Source of the DNA: an uncultured Bacilli bacterium
Lineage (GTDB): Bacteria; Bacillota_I; Bacilli_A; RF39; UBA660
Direction: 5' to 3'
Assembly: GCA_944331835.1 (NCBI GenBank)
Contig: CALVIU010000008.1
Location: forward strand, 1-37,972
Length of the DNA: 37,972 bases
In this document: piece by piece, positions 1 to 10,309 of the stretch
How positions within the stretch are numbered: the first letter of the stretch is position 1
Layout of the letters: every line of letters starts with the position of its first letter
Translations under genes and position numbers: made by a program
The notes under the pieces: model-generated
Seen by the model: only the letters and a program-made list of their open reading frames with translations
Databases searched by the model: none
Told to the model about the DNA's origin: nothing

Positions 1-366
1 TTATTTTGTATTATATTTTATTAATTATATTATTTTAATAGTTATTTTTTATCATATTTATATTATTAAGTGATACGAAAGTTATCCACGTATTTTGTGG
101 ATTGTTGATAAAATGTGGATAACTATCAATTTTTATCAACACAATTAACAACATACTATCAACATGCCTGTGGATAAATTGTTGGTATGTTGTTTATGTT
201 ATTTTTAAATTGTTGATAGTCTGGATAAGTCTATTTTTGTCAGATTTTGTCGAACTTTTTTTGTTGTTAATTTTGGGGATAAGTAATTTTGATAATTTTT
301 CTCTTTTAATTTTTTCAAAAATGGTTTACAATGTAGTCAGTGAAATGTTGTTAGTGGGGTGAGGTT
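1..366. other. oriC: oriC region upstream of dnaA with a cluster of DnaA boxes
   Basis: This stretch has no gene. The first 75 bases are almost pure A/T and could melt easily. Between 82 and 228 there is a cluster of DnaA-box-like 9-mers on both strands: TTATCCACG (82-90), TGTTGATAA (103-111), TGTGGATAA (114-122), TTATCAACA (133-141), CTATCAACA (156-164), TGTGGATAA (169-177), TGTTGATAG (211-219) and TCTGGATAA (220-228). Two are exact reverse complements of the TTATCCACA consensus; the others differ mainly by C to A at position 5. The location just ahead of dnaA matches the bipartite oriC of Bacillus. A possible -10 for dnaA is TACAAT at 327-332, without a clear -35. Confidence 0.85.
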
Positions 367-1719
367 TTGAAAACAGATGAACTTTTTTCGCGCTTTCTAA
401 ATGATATTCAGTCTCAAGTTAGTCAAAATGCTTATACCATTTGGTTTTCAAAACTTGAACTACTTTCAATTGTTAACAATGTAGTAACAATCAAGGTTCC
501 AATGGAAATACATAAGCAAATGCTTAGTGAAACTTATAATGATATAATAGATGCTTCTTTTTTTGCATTAACGGGAATTAATTATACTTTTAAATATATT
601 ACGGAAGATGAAGTGGAAACTTTTACGCAACCAGTTATTGAAGAAGAACAAATAACTAAAGAAATAGAGTGGAATACTAATTTAAATCCTAAATTTACTT
701 TTGATAACTTTATTGTTGGTAACTCAAATAGGCTCGCATTTGTAGCAGCAAGGGCTGTTGCAGAAGCACCTGGAACAATTCATAATCCTTTATTTATTTA
801 TGGAAGAAGTGGACTAGGGAAAACACATTTGATGCAAGCAATCGGGAATTATATTCATGATCATAGTGATAAAAAGGTATTATATACAACTAGTAATGAA
901 TTTATGACCGAATTTACGGGTATTGCTACAATAGATAAGGGAAGTAGTAATATCAATTATGCTAATGAATTTAAGAATAAATACCGTAATGTCGATGTAT
1001 TAATAATCGATGATATCCAGTTTTTAGTTGGAGCAGAGCGGACACAGCAAGAATTTTTCCACACATTTAATGCTCTACATCAAGCCAATAAACAGATAAT
1101 TATTAGTAGTGATAAGAGTCCGGATGACTTGAAAAAGATAGAAGAGCGACTTAGAAGTAGGTTTATGTGGGGACTTCCGGTGGATATTTATCCACCAGAT
1201 TTCAACCTTAGGTGTGAAATAATTAAAGCAAAGGTCAAAAATACAAGTATTGAAACGAAACTTACCGATGATGCTATCGAATATATCGCTAATTCATGTG
1301 TCAATGATGTAAGACATATCGAAGGAACTATCAACAGATTACTCGCATATTCGGCGATGATGGTACCTGATAAGATAACACTCGATTTTGCTAACGAAGC
1401 ATTAAAGGATTATGTAACTACCAACATATTTATCAACAATTCAATTGCTTCGATTCAAAATGCAGTCGCAGAATACTTTAAAATATCCGTGGATGACTTA
1501 AAAAGCAAGAGAAGAACGAATAGTGTAGTAAGGCCAAGGCATATAGCAATGTATTTATGCAGGGAAGAAACTGATGAAAATTTGGCGAAAATTGGCCTAG
1601 AATTCGGGGGAAGAGATCACTCGACAGTATCTACTGCTATTGATAAAATAAAGGAAGAGTTAGAAACAAATGAGAACTTGCAAAATATGTTGAAAGAAAT
1701 TAAAACTAAGTTACAATAA
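367..1719 (+). CDS. dnaA: Chromosomal replication initiator protein DnaA
   Basis: DnaA binds DnaA boxes, melts the origin and loads the replicative helicase. The 450-residue protein has the usual length. Domain III carries Walker A (GRSGLGKT, from about residue 146) and Walker B (VLIIDDIQF, about 211-219). Domain IV carries the DNA-binding signature (RPRHIAMYLCRE near 389, then GRDHSTV). The start is a TTG behind a purine-rich RBS (GGGGTGAGG). Box-like elements lie on both sides of the gene, so autoregulation is expected. TTATCAACA also occurs inside the gene near 1430, but there it is made of ordinary codons. The dnaA-dnaN order is universal in Bacilli. Identity is certain. Confidence 0.98.
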   Translation: MKTDELFSRFLNDIQSQVSQNAYTIWFSKLELLSIVNNVVTIKVPMEIHKQMLSETYNDIIDASFFALTGINYTFKYITEDEVETFTQPVIEEEQITKEIEWNTNLNPKFTFDNFIVGNSNRLAFVAARAVAEAPGTIHNPLFIYGRSGLGKTHLMQAIGNYIHDHSDKKVLYTTSNEFMTEFTGIATIDKGSSNINYANEFKNKYRNVDVLIIDDIQFLVGAERTQQEFFHTFNALHQANKQIIISSDKSPDDLKKIEERLRSRFMWGLPVDIYPPDFNLRCEIIKAKVKNTSIETKLTDDAIEYIANSCVNDVRHIEGTINRLLAYSAMMVPDKITLDFANEALKDYVTTNIFINNSIASIQNAVAEYFKISVDDLKSKRRTNSVVRPRHIAMYLCREETDENLAKIGLEFGGRDHSTVSTAIDKIKEELETNENLQNMLKEIKTKLQ

Positions 1720-1789
1720 TGTTGATAAGTAGTGAAGAAAATTTGTCGAAAAATAAGGTAATTTTTATGATATAATATGGTTATCAACA
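1720..1789. promoter_or_regulatory. dnaA-dnaN gap: DnaA boxes and dnaN promoter
   Basis: A box-like TGTTGATAA (1720-1728) overlaps the dnaA stop codon. It is followed by GTAGTGAAGAAAA, which weakly resembles a DnaA-trio unwinding motif. An extended -10 promoter (TGA-TATAAT, 1768-1776) follows, and TTATCAACA (1781-1789) sits at the expected transcription start. DnaA bound there would cover the dnaN promoter, and the pair of boxes could be the second half of a bipartite origin. No good -35 is visible. Confidence 0.6.
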
Positions 1790-1850
1790 TTATTAACGCT
1801 ATTAATAAAATAATTAAAATAAATATATAAGAAAGAAGGATGGATGAAAG

Positions 1851-2969
1851 ATGAAATGGACTATTGAAAAAAATGTAATTTTAGAAGCATTAAATAATGT
1901 AACAAAGGCTTTATCACAAAGAACGACTATTCCGGTATTAAATGGGATAGTATTTGATGTTAGTAATGAAGGGATTGAACTTTTAGCAAGTGATTCTGAA
2001 TTAACAATTAAAGTAACAATACCTGAAGCAAATATTAAACATTTAGAAGGAAAGGGTAGAATTATTATTCAAAGTAAATATTTTGTGGATATGATTAGAA
2101 AAATGCCTGCAGATGTAATTGACTTTGAAATTGAAGATAATTTAAAGATTAAAATATCTACTCCAAGTAACCAATATAGACTTAATTGTTATAATCCTAA
2201 TGATTATCCTAATATAAATATTGAAAAGAGTGATGATGCAATCAATATTGGAGCAGATAAATTAAGAGAAATAATTGCGCAAACTTCATATGCATTATCT
2301 ACACAAGAAGTAAGACCATTACTTACTGGTATTAACTTAAAAATTAATGGGGATATATTAGAATGTATTGCAACAGATTCATATAGACTATCTAAGAAAA
2401 ATATAAAATTATCTACACCAGTTAATAAGATGATTAATATCGTAATTCCTGGTAGAAGTATTACAGAACTTGAAAAAATCATAAGTGAAGATGAAAATGT
2501 GGAAATCCATGTATTTACCAACAAAATACTATTTATTTATAAAAATATTTATGTTCAAAGTAATCTACTTAGTGGAACTTATCCAGAAACTTCTCACTTT
2601 ATTCCAAACGATTTTGCTTATATGATCAATTTAAATTTGAAAGAATTTTATGATGCAGTAGATAGAGCAGCATTACTTGCTCAAAATAAAGAAAAAAATA
2701 TTATAAAAATGCATATTGAAGATAAAGAAATGGTAATTACTTCAACTAGTAATGAACTAGGAAATGCTGAAGAAAAACTACATATTGATTGTAATAATAA
2801 GGAAAAAATTGAAATATCATTTAGTTCTAAATATATGATGGATGCCCTAAAGGTAGTAAAAGAAGAAAATATATTCTTACTTTTAAATACTGATGATAAG
2901 CCAATACTTATTAAACCAGTGACTGATGAATCATTGATTGAACTAATTTTACCAATAAAAACATATTAA
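1851..2969 (+). CDS. dnaN: DNA polymerase III beta subunit (sliding clamp)
   Basis: This is the ring-shaped clamp that tethers DNA polymerase III to DNA. The 372 residues match the family length, which is made of three repeated clamp folds. Recognisable parts are the N-terminal MKWTIEKNVILEALNNVTKAL, the SQRTTIPVLNGI stretch, and the C-terminal IELILPIKTY, equivalent to the usual ending that contributes to the protein-binding pocket. Two other ATGs just upstream (1840 and 1844) are out of frame, so ATG 1851 behind AGAAGGATGG is the start. The gene has its own extended -10 promoter and a terminator right after it, so it can be expressed separately from dnaA. Confidence 0.98.
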   Translation: MKWTIEKNVILEALNNVTKALSQRTTIPVLNGIVFDVSNEGIELLASDSELTIKVTIPEANIKHLEGKGRIIIQSKYFVDMIRKMPADVIDFEIEDNLKIKISTPSNQYRLNCYNPNDYPNINIEKSDDAINIGADKLREIIAQTSYALSTQEVRPLLTGINLKINGDILECIATDSYRLSKKNIKLSTPVNKMINIVIPGRSITELEKIISEDENVEIHVFTNKILFIYKNIYVQSNLLSGTYPETSHFIPNDFAYMINLNLKEFYDAVDRAALLAQNKEKNIIKMHIEDKEMVITSTSNELGNAEEKLHIDCNNKEKIEISFSSKYMMDALKVVKEENIFLLLNTDDKPILIKPVTDESLIELILPIKTY

Positions 2970-2973
2970 AATT

Positions 2974-3001
2974 GAACAATTTGTTAATTGTTCTTTTTTT
3001 T
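2974..3001 (+). terminator. Rho-independent terminator after dnaN
   Basis: A perfect 8-bp stem (GAACAATT / AATTGTTC) with a TGTT loop is followed by a run of eight T. It lies five bases after the dnaN stop codon. Confidence 0.9.
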
Positions 3002-3054
3002 CGACAATTTTTTTGGTTTTTATGTGCTAAAATAGGCCTCCAAGAGGTGGGTTT

Positions 3055-3492
3055 ATGGATTATATTATCAATAAAAATACTTATTATTTAATGTATGATA
3101 ACAATAAAACAGTTATAAACGAGTTATCAACAGAACTAATAATTCCGGGGAATAATTTAAAAGATATTTTGGAAAATAGTTGTGAATATTATGGTAGTTC
3201 TTTGCAAGGAAGGATTGTTGGAGCAAGAAATTTAATAAAAAGTCGCTATAAAATACCTATAATGGTTAGTGAAAAGAACAATATTTTGTTTTTTCCTTTG
3301 AGTGGAAAGAAAAATGGCGAAGTTATTTGGTTTAATTTTGGGATGATTAAGAGTTATGAAAAAGATGGGGAGTTTGTTAGTATAACTTTTGTTGATGGAG
3401 AAGTAAAAAAGTTTATGATTTCTTATGCAATATTTAATAATCAAATACTTAAGTGTAGTAGAATGTTGGTAATTTATATGAATAGGGGATAA
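3055..3492 (+). CDS. comK: ComK-like competence transcription factor, short form
   Basis: This 145-residue protein resembles ComK, the master activator of competence genes in Bacillus. The similarity is in the central region: SCEYYGSSLQGRIVGARNLI aligns with the SCRFFGSSYAGR block of B. subtilis ComK, IPIMVSEKNNILFFP with PPIMVDPSNQIFLFP, and ISYAIFNNQILKCSRML with ISYNSFENQVYRTAWL. The alignment is from memory. The protein stops soon after that block, so it lacks most of the C-terminal tail of the 192-residue B. subtilis protein, the part involved in activation and in MecA/ClpCP control. It replaces the S4-domain gene usually found between dnaN and recF. Promoter: extended -10 TGC-TAAAAT at 3025-3033; RBS AAGAGGTGG. 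Confidence 0.8.
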   Translation: MDYIINKNTYYLMYDNNKTVINELSTELIIPGNNLKDILENSCEYYGSSLQGRIVGARNLIKSRYKIPIMVSEKNNILFFPLSGKKNGEVIWFNFGMIKSYEKDGEFVSITFVDGEVKKFMISYAIFNNQILKCSRMLVIYMNRG

Positions 3493-3495
3493 AAC

Positions 3496-3524
3496 TTTAT
3501 TTTTTATGTATTTGTTGATATAAT
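3496..3524 (+). promoter_or_regulatory. Promoter of the GNAT gene
   Basis: TTTATT (3496-3501), a 17-base spacer and TATAAT (3519-3524) preceded by TG-A, i.e. an extended -10. It lies just after the comK-like stop codon and 20 bases before the next start. Confidence 0.65.
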
Positions 3525-3544
3525 TTGAGGCGAGGAGATGTAAT

Positions 3545-4102
3545 ATGGAAGAATTAAATTTAGTTGAACCATCGATTGATTATAAAGATGATGTTCTAAA
3601 TTTCTTGGCTGAAGTTAAAGTTGCTGATGAAGGAGAACCATGGCAATATGCTGGTATGGCAAGTATTGAAGAAAGTAATTCTTATGAAGATTGGGTACAA
3701 GCTAAGAAAGATGAAGCAAATGGTATTAATTTGCCGGATGGGTATGTTCCTGCTTCTACTTATTTGTGTGTAAGACTTAGTGATAATAAGGTAATTGGTA
3801 TATGCAGTATTAGACATGAATTAAATGATTATTTGCTAAATTATTGGGGACATATTGGTCAATCTATAAGGCCTGATGAACGAGGTAAAGGTTATGGTAC
3901 TAAACAATTATCACTTGCATTAGATAAATGTATGGAATTAGGTATAGATAATGTATTGGTAGCGTGTAATGAAAAAAATAATGCAAGTTCTAGAACTATT
4001 AAAAAATTTCTTGGTGAATATGAAAATACTGTCCAATGTGGTGATGAAATCTTGCAAAGATATTGGATAAATTTAGATAAAATTAGAAATTTAAATAAAT
4101 AG
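3545..4102 (+). CDS. GNAT-family N-acetyltransferase (COG3981-like)
   Basis: This 185-residue protein is predicted to transfer an acetyl group from acetyl-CoA to an amine, substrate unknown. The CoA-binding motif A is clear at about residues 112-120 (RPDERGKGYGTK), followed by the helix-strand segment ALDKCMELGIDNVLVACNEKN and the NNASSRTIKKFLGE block typical of the fold. The N-terminal part (LVEPSIDYKDDVLNFLAEV) matches the predicted acetyltransferases of COG3981. It has its own extended -10 promoter, a GAGGAGATG ribosome-binding site and a terminator behind it, so it is a single-gene unit inserted between comK-like and recF. No neighbour indicates its substrate. Confidence 0.88.
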   Translation: MEELNLVEPSIDYKDDVLNFLAEVKVADEGEPWQYAGMASIEESNSYEDWVQAKKDEANGINLPDGYVPASTYLCVRLSDNKVIGICSIRHELNDYLLNYWGHIGQSIRPDERGKGYGTKQLSLALDKCMELGIDNVLVACNEKNNASSRTIKKFLGEYENTVQCGDEILQRYWINLDKIRNLNK

Positions 4103-4132
4103 TAATAATTTGAATGAGATTAAGTCATTAAA

Positions 4133-4164
4133 AGTCGTTTTATGCTTTAAAACGCCTTTTTTTT
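4133..4164 (+). terminator. Rho-independent terminator after the GNAT gene
   Basis: CGTTTTA / TAAAACG stem with a five-base loop (4136-4154), then CC and eight T. Confidence 0.85.
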
Positions 4165-4165
4165 G

Positions 4166-4174
4166 TGTTATAAT
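4166..4174 (+). promoter_or_regulatory. Extended -10 promoter upstream of recF
   Basis: TG-T-TATAAT directly after the T-run of the preceding terminator, with no convincing -35. Transcription from it would give a leader of about 60 bases, which holds a GGTATACC palindrome and nothing else I recognise. Confidence 0.6.
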
Positions 4175-4240
4175 TAATATGTGTATAGGTATACCACAAT
4201 GCCTTAAATTTTAAATACTAACTGTTAAAGGGGGTAAATC

Positions 4241-5335
4241 GTGAAAATTGAATCAATAAACTTGGTTAATTTTAGAAACTATGAAAAGTTAAATATCGAG
4301 TTTGATAATTTTTTGAATATTTTTTATGGTAAAAATGGATCAGGTAAAACTAATTTAATTGAAGCAATTTATTTACTATCTTTAACTAAGTCATTTAGAA
4401 TAAGTAATGATAAGTCTCTCATTCGAAAAGGGAACATTAAAGCAAAAGTAAGAGGTGAAATACGGAAGAATGGAGATTTATCAAGTTACACTGTTGCAAT
4501 AAGTAATGATGGGAAAACGGTGGAAATTGATGATAACAGGCAAGATAAAATAAGTGATTATGTATCGAGAATCAATGTAATACTGTTTAATCCGGTCGAC
4601 ACAAGATTAATTGATGAGGCTCCAGCAGAGCGAAGAAAGTTACTCAATATTGAAATAAGTCAACTTTATAAAGAATATTTGGTAGTTTTGGCAAATTACA
4701 ATCGAATATTAAAGCAGCGAAACTTTTATCTTAGAAGTATGTATGTAAATGGTAATAATGATACAAGTTATTTAGATATTGTTACTAAAAAGTTGGTAGA
4801 ATATGGGGTAATGATTGCTAAATATCGGAAGGAATTTATAGAAAATATTAATAAATATATTATGGATATTTACGCGAGTATTTTTAAAACTGGAGAATTG
4901 AAAGTAAAGTATGTTTCTAGTTATAAAAATAAAAATGCTAGTGAGTTATTAAAAAGTTATCAAAAGAATTATCGTAAAGAGATGGAAATTGGTAAGACTT
5001 TACTGGGGGTTCATCATGATGATATTGAATTTGTCTTGGATAATAATAATTTGAAAGAATGGGGAAGTGAAGGGCAAAGAAAAAATGCCATTATTTCCTT
5101 TAAAATTGCGGAATTAAATGTTATTCATGAGATAAAAAAATATTATCCAATACTTATTTTAGATGATTTATTTAGTGAGTTAGATAAAGAAAAGATAACT
5201 AATATTTTGAAAATGCTAAATAATGAAGTACAGACATTTATTACGACGACAGAAATTAATAAAGTAGATAAAAAAGTTATCAAAAAATCAAAAACATTTA
5301 AGGTAGAAGATGGTTATATTAAGGAGGATAAATAG
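4241..5335 (+). CDS. recF: DNA replication and repair protein RecF
   Basis: RecF is an SMC-like ATPase that helps load RecA at gaps in duplex DNA. The 364-residue protein carries Walker A (GKNGSGKT, residues 30-37), the ABC-type signature [17 protein letters not shown] near residue 277 and Walker B ([13 protein letters not shown], about 305-317). The start is GTG behind a strong AAAGGGGG site. The gene runs almost directly into gyrB: the RBS of gyrB (AAGGAGG) lies inside the last codons of recF and the next ATG is two bases after the stop, so the two are probably cotranscribed and translationally linked, as in Bacillus. Confidence 0.97.
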   Translation: MKIESINLVNFRNYEKLNIEFDNFLNIFYGKNGSGKTNLIEAIYLLSLTKSFRISNDKSLIRKGNIKAKVRGEIRKNGDLSSYTVAISNDGKTVEIDDNRQDKISDYVSRINVILFNPVDTRLIDEAPAERRKLLNIEISQLYKEYLVVLANYNRILKQRNFYLRSMYVNGNNDTSYLDIVTKKLVEYGVMIAKYRKEFIENINKYIMDIYASIFKTGELKVKYVSSYKNKNASELLKSYQKNYRKEMEIGKTLLGVHHDDIEFVLDNNNLKEWGSEGQRKNAIISFKIAELNVIHEIKKYYPILILDDLFSELDKEKITNILKMLNNEVQTFITTTEINKVDKKVIKKSKTFKVEDGYIKEDK

Positions 5336-5336
5336 A

Positions 5337-7250
5337 ATGAAAGAAACACATTATACTGATTCGGATATTCAAGTTCTAGAAGGTCTAGAAGCAGTTCGAA
5401 AAAGACCTGGTATGTATATTGGATCAACTGGTGAGCGAGGACTTCATCACTTAGTTTGGGAAATTGTCGATAATGCAGTTGATGAAGCATTAGCAGGATT
5501 TTGTGATGATATCGAAGTAATTGTCGATAAAGGTGATGTTATTGAAGTTCGCGATGATGGCCGAGGTATTCCAACAGGTATCAACGAAAAAACTGGTTTA
5601 TCAACAGTAGAAACAATATTTACAGTACTTCATGCTGGTGGCAAATTTGGTGGAGAAGGTTATAAAGTAAGTGGTGGTCTTCATGGTGTTGGGGCTTCAG
5701 TTGTTAATGCTTTGTCAAAATGGTTAGAAGTTAAGATTTATCGAGATGGAAATGTATATTATCAAAGGTTTGAAAATGGGGGACATCCTGTTGAACCACT
5801 TAAAATTATTGAAACTTGTGATCCAGAGAGAACTGGAAGTACAGTAAGATTTGAACCTGATGAAGAAATATTTAAGGAAACTACGCATTATGATTACGAT
5901 ACTTTATATAAAAGATTACAAGAAATTGCTTTCTTAAATAAAGGTCTTAGAATCAATTTATATGATTTAAGAGAAGATGATAAACATGATACATTCCTTT
6001 ATAATGGGGGAATTATTGAATATGTGCAAATGCTTAACAAAAATAAAAATGTTTTGCATGATGATGTTATCTATTTAAGTGGAGAAGAAGACAATATTTT
6101 CTTTGAAGTTGCTTTCCAATATAATGATGGATATAACTCTAATATTTATTCTTTTACGAATAATATCAATACTTATGAAGGTGGAACTCATGAAGATGGA
6201 GTAAAACTTGCTTTAACGAGAGTTATCAACAATTATGGTAAGAATCAAAAATTATTTAAAGAAAAAGATGAGTCTTTATCAGGTGATGACGTTCGTGAAG
6301 GTCTTACAATGATTATTTCTTGTAAGCATCCAGATCCTCAATTTGAAGGGCAAACTAAGACAAAATTAGGTAATAGTGAAGTTAAAAAGATTGCTAGTGA
6401 TGTATTTAGTACAGGATTTGAACGTTATTTGATGGAAAATCCAACTGTTGCTAAAACAATTATCGAAAAGGCTATGTCTGCATCTAGGGCTAGAATTGCA
6501 GCGAAGAAGGCTAGAGAACTTGTAAGACGTAAAGGCGACTTAGAAATTACGGCATTTTACGGCAAACTTACAGATTGTAAGAGTAAAGATCCAAGTGAAT
6601 CAGAAATCTTCCTAGTCGAAGGGGATTCAGCAGGTGGATCTGCTAAAAATGGACGAGATTATATGACTCAAGCAATACTGCCTTTACGTGGTAAGATTTT
6701 AAATGTTGAAAAAGCAAGACTTGACAGGGCTTTAAGTAATGAAGAAATTAAGACAATTATTACGGCTTTTGGTACAGGAATTGGTGATGAATTCGACTTA
6801 TCTAAGTTACGTTACGATAAGATAATTATTATGACCGATGCCGATGTCGATGGATCACATATTAGAGTATTATTATTAACACTTTTCTATCGTTTCTTTA
6901 GACCAATCGTCGAAGCAGGTCACGTTTATGCGGCTTGTCCACCACTTTATAAAATTACCCATGGTAAGACAATAAAGTATGTACTTGATGATGATGAAAA
7001 AGATGAATATTTAGCAACTTTGCCAGCAAATGTTAAGCCGGAAATATCTCGTAATAAAGGGCTAGGTGAAATGGATCCTGATGAACTTAGAGATACAACA
7101 ATGGCTAAAGAAACTAGAATTTTAAGACAAATTACAGTTGATGATTTACAAGCTGCTGATGCAGCATTTGAAAAATTAATGGGAGAAGAAGTAGAACCAA
7201 GAAGAGAATTTATCGAAAAGAATGCTGGTTATGCTATCTTAGATATTTAG
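5337..7250 (+). CDS. gyrB: DNA gyrase subunit B
   Basis: GyrB is the ATPase and TOPRIM subunit of gyrase, which introduces negative supercoils. The ATG at 5337 behind AAGGAGG gives 637 residues; an upstream in-frame start at 5310 would lie inside recF and lacks a ribosome site. The GHKL ATPase part shows [22 protein letters not shown] and [15 protein letters not shown]. The TOPRIM domain shows [14 protein letters not shown] and DADVDGSHI. The C-terminal motif [18 protein letters not shown] is the usual gyrase B signature. It is followed by gyrA after ten bases containing GGGAGG. Confidence 0.98.
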   Translation: MKETHYTDSDIQVLEGLEAVRKRPGMYIGSTGERGLHHLVWEIVDNAVDEALAGFCDDIEVIVDKGDVIEVRDDGRGIPTGINEKTGLSTVETIFTVLHAGGKFGGEGYKVSGGLHGVGASVVNALSKWLEVKIYRDGNVYYQRFENGGHPVEPLKIIETCDPERTGSTVRFEPDEEIFKETTHYDYDTLYKRLQEIAFLNKGLRINLYDLREDDKHDTFLYNGGIIEYVQMLNKNKNVLHDDVIYLSGEEDNIFFEVAFQYNDGYNSNIYSFTNNINTYEGGTHEDGVKLALTRVINNYGKNQKLFKEKDESLSGDDVREGLTMIISCKHPDPQFEGQTKTKLGNSEVKKIASDVFSTGFERYLMENPTVAKTIIEKAMSASRARIAAKKARELVRRKGDLEITAFYGKLTDCKSKDPSESEIFLVEGDSAGGSAKNGRDYMTQAILPLRGKILNVEKARLDRALSNEEIKTIITAFGTGIGDEFDLSKLRYDKIIIMTDADVDGSHIRVLLLTLFYRFFRPIVEAGHVYAACPPLYKITHGKTIKYVLDDDEKDEYLATLPANVKPEISRNKGLGEMDPDELRDTTMAKETRILRQITVDDLQAADAAFEKLMGEEVEPRREFIEKNAGYAILDI

Positions 7251-7260
7251 GGAGGTTAAA

Positions 7261-9750
7261 ATGGATAGAGTTAAACAAAATAATATAGTTGATGAAATAG
7301 AAAAGTCATTTCTTGACTATTCCATGAGTGTAATTGTTGCTAGAGCCATCCCTGATTTACGAGATGGTTTGAAGCCAGTACATAGAAGAATATTATATTC
7401 AATGTATGAATCAGGTTATACACCAGATAAACAATATAAGAAATGTGCGAGAGTTGTCGGGGACGTAATGGGAAAATATCACCCTCATGGTGACTCTTCA
7501 ATTTATGAAGCATTAGTTAGAATGGCTCAAGATTTTAGTTATCGATATATGTTAATCGATGGCCATGGAAACTTTGGTAATATGGATGGTGATGGAGCTG
7601 CTGCTTATCGTTATACGGAATCAAGACTTGCCAAGATATCATTAGAATTACTAAGAGATATCAACAAAAATACGGTAGATTTTGATTTAAATTTCGATGA
7701 ATCACTTGAAGAACCACAAGTTTTACCTAGTAGATTTCCAAATATTTTAGTTAATGGTACGATGGGTATTGCTGTTGGTATGGCAACAAATATTCCACCA
7801 CATAACTTGGGAGAAGTAATCGATGGTTGTGTTGCTTATATTGATAATCCGGATATTGATACTGATGGGTTAATGCAATATATTAAAGGACCAGATTTTC
7901 CAACTGGAGCAATTATTCTGGGTAATTCAGGAATTAAAAAGGCTTATGAAACTGGTAAAGGAACAATTACTATCAGAGCTAAAGCTGAAATTGAAGAAGA
8001 AGGTAATAAGCATAGAATAGTAATAACAGAAATTCCATATGGTGTTAATACTTTGGAATTAAAGAAAAGAATTGGAGAGTTAGTTAGAGATAAGATTCTT
8101 GATGGTATTGCCGATTATCATGAAGAAACTAACTTAGAAAATGGTATAAAAATTGTTATAACGTTAAAGAAAGATGCTAATGGTAGTGTAGTTTTAAATA
8201 ATTTATATAAACATACACAGTTACAAACAACTTTTGGTATTAATTTGCTTATGCTTGATAATAGAACTCCAAAAACTTTAGGTTTAAAGAGTATTATTTC
8301 AAAATATATCGATTTCCAAAGGGAAGTAATCATTAGAAGAACAAGATTTGAATTAGATAAGGCTGAAAAAAGAGTACATATCTTAGAAGGATATAAGATT
8401 GCTTTAGATAATATCGATGAAGTTATTAGAATTATCAAGGAATCTAAGGCTGATAGTGAAGCCAAAGAAAAATTGATGTCGAAGTTTGGTTTTTCAGAAA
8501 TTCAAACTGATAATATCTTAGAATTAAAATTACGTCGTTTAACAGGTTTAGAACGCGAAAAGATTGAAGAAGAGTTAAATGCCTTACACATCGAAATTGA
8601 TCGCTTACGGGGCATTTTAGCGGACGATAATAAGGTATTAGCAATAATCAAAGAAGAAATGTTAGAAATTAAAGATAAATATGGAGATGAACGTCGAACT
8701 AAAATCGATATGACAGCAGTTGACTTTATTGAAGATGAATCTTTAATTCCTGAAGAAAATATCTTGGTAGTATTGACTCATAATGGTTATATTAAGAGAA
8801 CTACTTCAGATACATTTAAATCACAAAATCGTGGTGGTGTTGGAATAAAAGGAATGTCTACAAATGATGAAGATTTTGTGGAACACATGATCAACTTATC
8901 AACACATGATTATGTATTGTTCTTTACTAATAAAGGTAAAGTATATAGATTGAAAGGATACGAAATTCCTGAATATGGTCGTCAATCTAAGGGAATACCG
9001 ATAGTTAATCTATTACAAGTTGAAAAAGAAGAAAAAATTAATGCAGTTATCAACATTAATAATGAAGATGATTATAAATATTTATTATTTGCTACTAAAC
9101 AAGGAATTGTTAAAAAGACTTTAATTAGTGAATTTGCAAATATACGTAATAGTGGTAAGATTTGTATTACTTTACGTGATGATGATGAATTAATTGATGT
9201 TAAAAAAACTAATGGAGACAATTTAGTATTACTTGGTAGTGATGCCGGTAGAATGGTTAAATTTAATGAAGATGAAATAAGAGTAATGGGTAGAACAGCA
9301 AGTGGTGTTCGAGGCATTAATCTTGAAGAAAGCAAGTGTATTTGCTGTGAAATTGTTAATGAAGAAGACCTTATATTATTAGTTACAGAAAAGGGTTATG
9401 GTAAACAAACATATGTTCGTGAATTTAGACAAACTAAAAGAGGAAGTAAAGGTGTTAAAGCATTAAATATTACCGATAAGAACGGAATTTTAGTTGCTGT
9501 AGAAATTATTAAGCCTGATAAAGAATTAGTGATTATGACTGATTCAGGAATGACTATGCGTATGCCAGTTGATCAAATATCTGTACTAGGAAGAGTTACT
9601 CAAGGATTAAGATTAATACATTTAAGAGATAATCAAAAGGTTTCTGCTATTAGTTTAGTAGATAAAGAAATACAATCATCTGAAGATAATAACGAAGATA
9701 CTACTGAAGTTAATAATAATACTGAATCCGAGGATACTACTCAAGAGTAA
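7261..9750 (+). CDS. gyrA: DNA gyrase subunit A
   Basis: GyrA cleaves and rejoins DNA and wraps it for supercoiling. The protein is 829 residues. The catalytic tyrosine is Y118 in [10 protein letters not shown]. The quinolone-determining region reads [18 protein letters not shown]79 and E83 are at the positions of E. coli S83 and D87, i.e. the usual sensitive residues. The C-terminal beta-pinwheel carries a degenerate GyrA box (QNRGGVG rather than QRRGGKG, near residue 522). The last 25 residues are an acidic, Asn-rich tail. A parS palindrome 13 bases after the stop probably also ends the transcript. Confidence 0.98.
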   Translation: MDRVKQNNIVDEIEKSFLDYSMSVIVARAIPDLRDGLKPVHRRILYSMYESGYTPDKQYKKCARVVGDVMGKYHPHGDSSIYEALVRMAQDFSYRYMLIDGHGNFGNMDGDGAAAYRYTESRLAKISLELLRDINKNTVDFDLNFDESLEEPQVLPSRFPNILVNGTMGIAVGMATNIPPHNLGEVIDGCVAYIDNPDIDTDGLMQYIKGPDFPTGAIILGNSGIKKAYETGKGTITIRAKAEIEEEGNKHRIVITEIPYGVNTLELKKRIGELVRDKILDGIADYHEETNLENGIKIVITLKKDANGSVVLNNLYKHTQLQTTFGINLLMLDNRTPKTLGLKSIISKYIDFQREVIIRRTRFELDKAEKRVHILEGYKIALDNIDEVIRIIKESKADSEAKEKLMSKFGFSEIQTDNILELKLRRLTGLEREKIEEELNALHIEIDRLRGILADDNKVLAIIKEEMLEIKDKYGDERRTKIDMTAVDFIEDESLIPEENILVVLTHNGYIKRTTSDTFKSQNRGGVGIKGMSTNDEDFVEHMINLSTHDYVLFFTNKGKVYRLKGYEIPEYGRQSKGIPIVNLLQVEKEEKINAVININNEDDYKYLLFATKQGIVKKTLISEFANIRNSGKICITLRDDDELIDVKKTNGDNLVLLGSDAGRMVKFNEDEIRVMGRTASGVRGINLEESKCICCEIVNEEDLILLVTEKGYGKQTYVREFRQTKRGSKGVKALNITDKNGILVAVEIIKPDKELVIMTDSGMTMRMPVDQISVLGRVTQGLRLIHLRDNQKVSAISLVDKEIQSSEDNNEDTTEVNNNTESEDTTQE

Positions 9751-9763
9751 TTTTAAATATTTC

Positions 9764-9796
9764 GAATATGTTTCACGTGAAACATATTCTTTTTTT
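9764..9796 (+). terminator. gyrA terminator built on the first parS site
   Basis: The parS core at 9769-9784 is extended by GAATA / TATTC into a perfect 26-base palindrome and is followed by seven T. This has the form of a Rho-independent terminator for gyrA, although the stem could form only a minimal loop at its centre. Confidence 0.6.
9769..9784. other. parS: parS site 1
   Basis: TGTTTCACGTGAAACA, exact match to the B. subtilis consensus. It lies within a 26-base palindrome followed by T7, just after gyrA. No GTTGATAA element follows this copy. Confidence 0.93.
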
Positions 9797-9839
9797 GGTT
9801 TCATCAATTATATATTACTTATTAATTTTTAAAATTATA

Positions 9840-9870
9840 CCGCTTTTTTGTAATTTTTTTCAAAAAGCGG
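9840..9870. repeat. AT-rich hairpin element, copy A
   Basis: CCGCTTTTTTG and CAAAAAGCGG form a stem around a T-rich loop, flanked on both sides by AATTTTTAAA-type sequence. A diverged copy lies at 10876-10908. It is not followed by a proper T-run, so it is not a typical terminator. Confidence 0.6.
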
Positions 9871-9903
9871 CACTAATTTTTAAATTTTAATCTAGATAAT
9901 GAA

Positions 9904-9919
9904 TGTTTCACGTGAAACA
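9904..9919. other. parS: parS site 2
   Basis: Exact 16-mer consensus; the symmetry extends to 28 bases (9898-9925). TGTTGATAA follows at 9925-9933. Confidence 0.93.
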
Positions 9920-10026
9920 TTCATTGTTGATAATTATAATTATACATATAAATAAATGAATATAGTTAAATTAAACAGTATTCATTATTTTAGATTTATA
10001 ATTGTTTAATATATTTTTTGTAACAA

Positions 10027-10042
10027 TGTTTCACGTGAAACA
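10027..10042. other. parS: parS site 3
   Basis: Exact 16-mer consensus inside a 26-base palindrome (10022-10047). TGTTGATAA follows at 10047-10055. Confidence 0.93.
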
Positions 10043-10168
10043 TTGTTGTTGATAACTTGTTAATATTAATCATTATATTTATAATTGTTTTTTAAAATTT
10101 TTGTCATTTTATTTTTAATTATCTTTTAAAATTGATAATAGAATTATTATTATTTTTAGAACTTGTGA

Positions 10169-10184
10169 TGTTTCACGTGAAACA
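10169..10184. other. parS: parS site 4
   Basis: Exact 16-mer consensus, symmetry 20 bases. TGTTGATAA follows at 10188-10196. Confidence 0.93.
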
Positions 10185-10309
10185 TCGTGTTGATAATTAG
10201 TGAATATAATTAATTTTTAATACATAAAATTTTTGAGTAATTTAAGTATATTTCCGTTAATTCACAATAAAATATAATCATTTTTAAAGTTTTTTAATGA
10301 TAGTTACAA

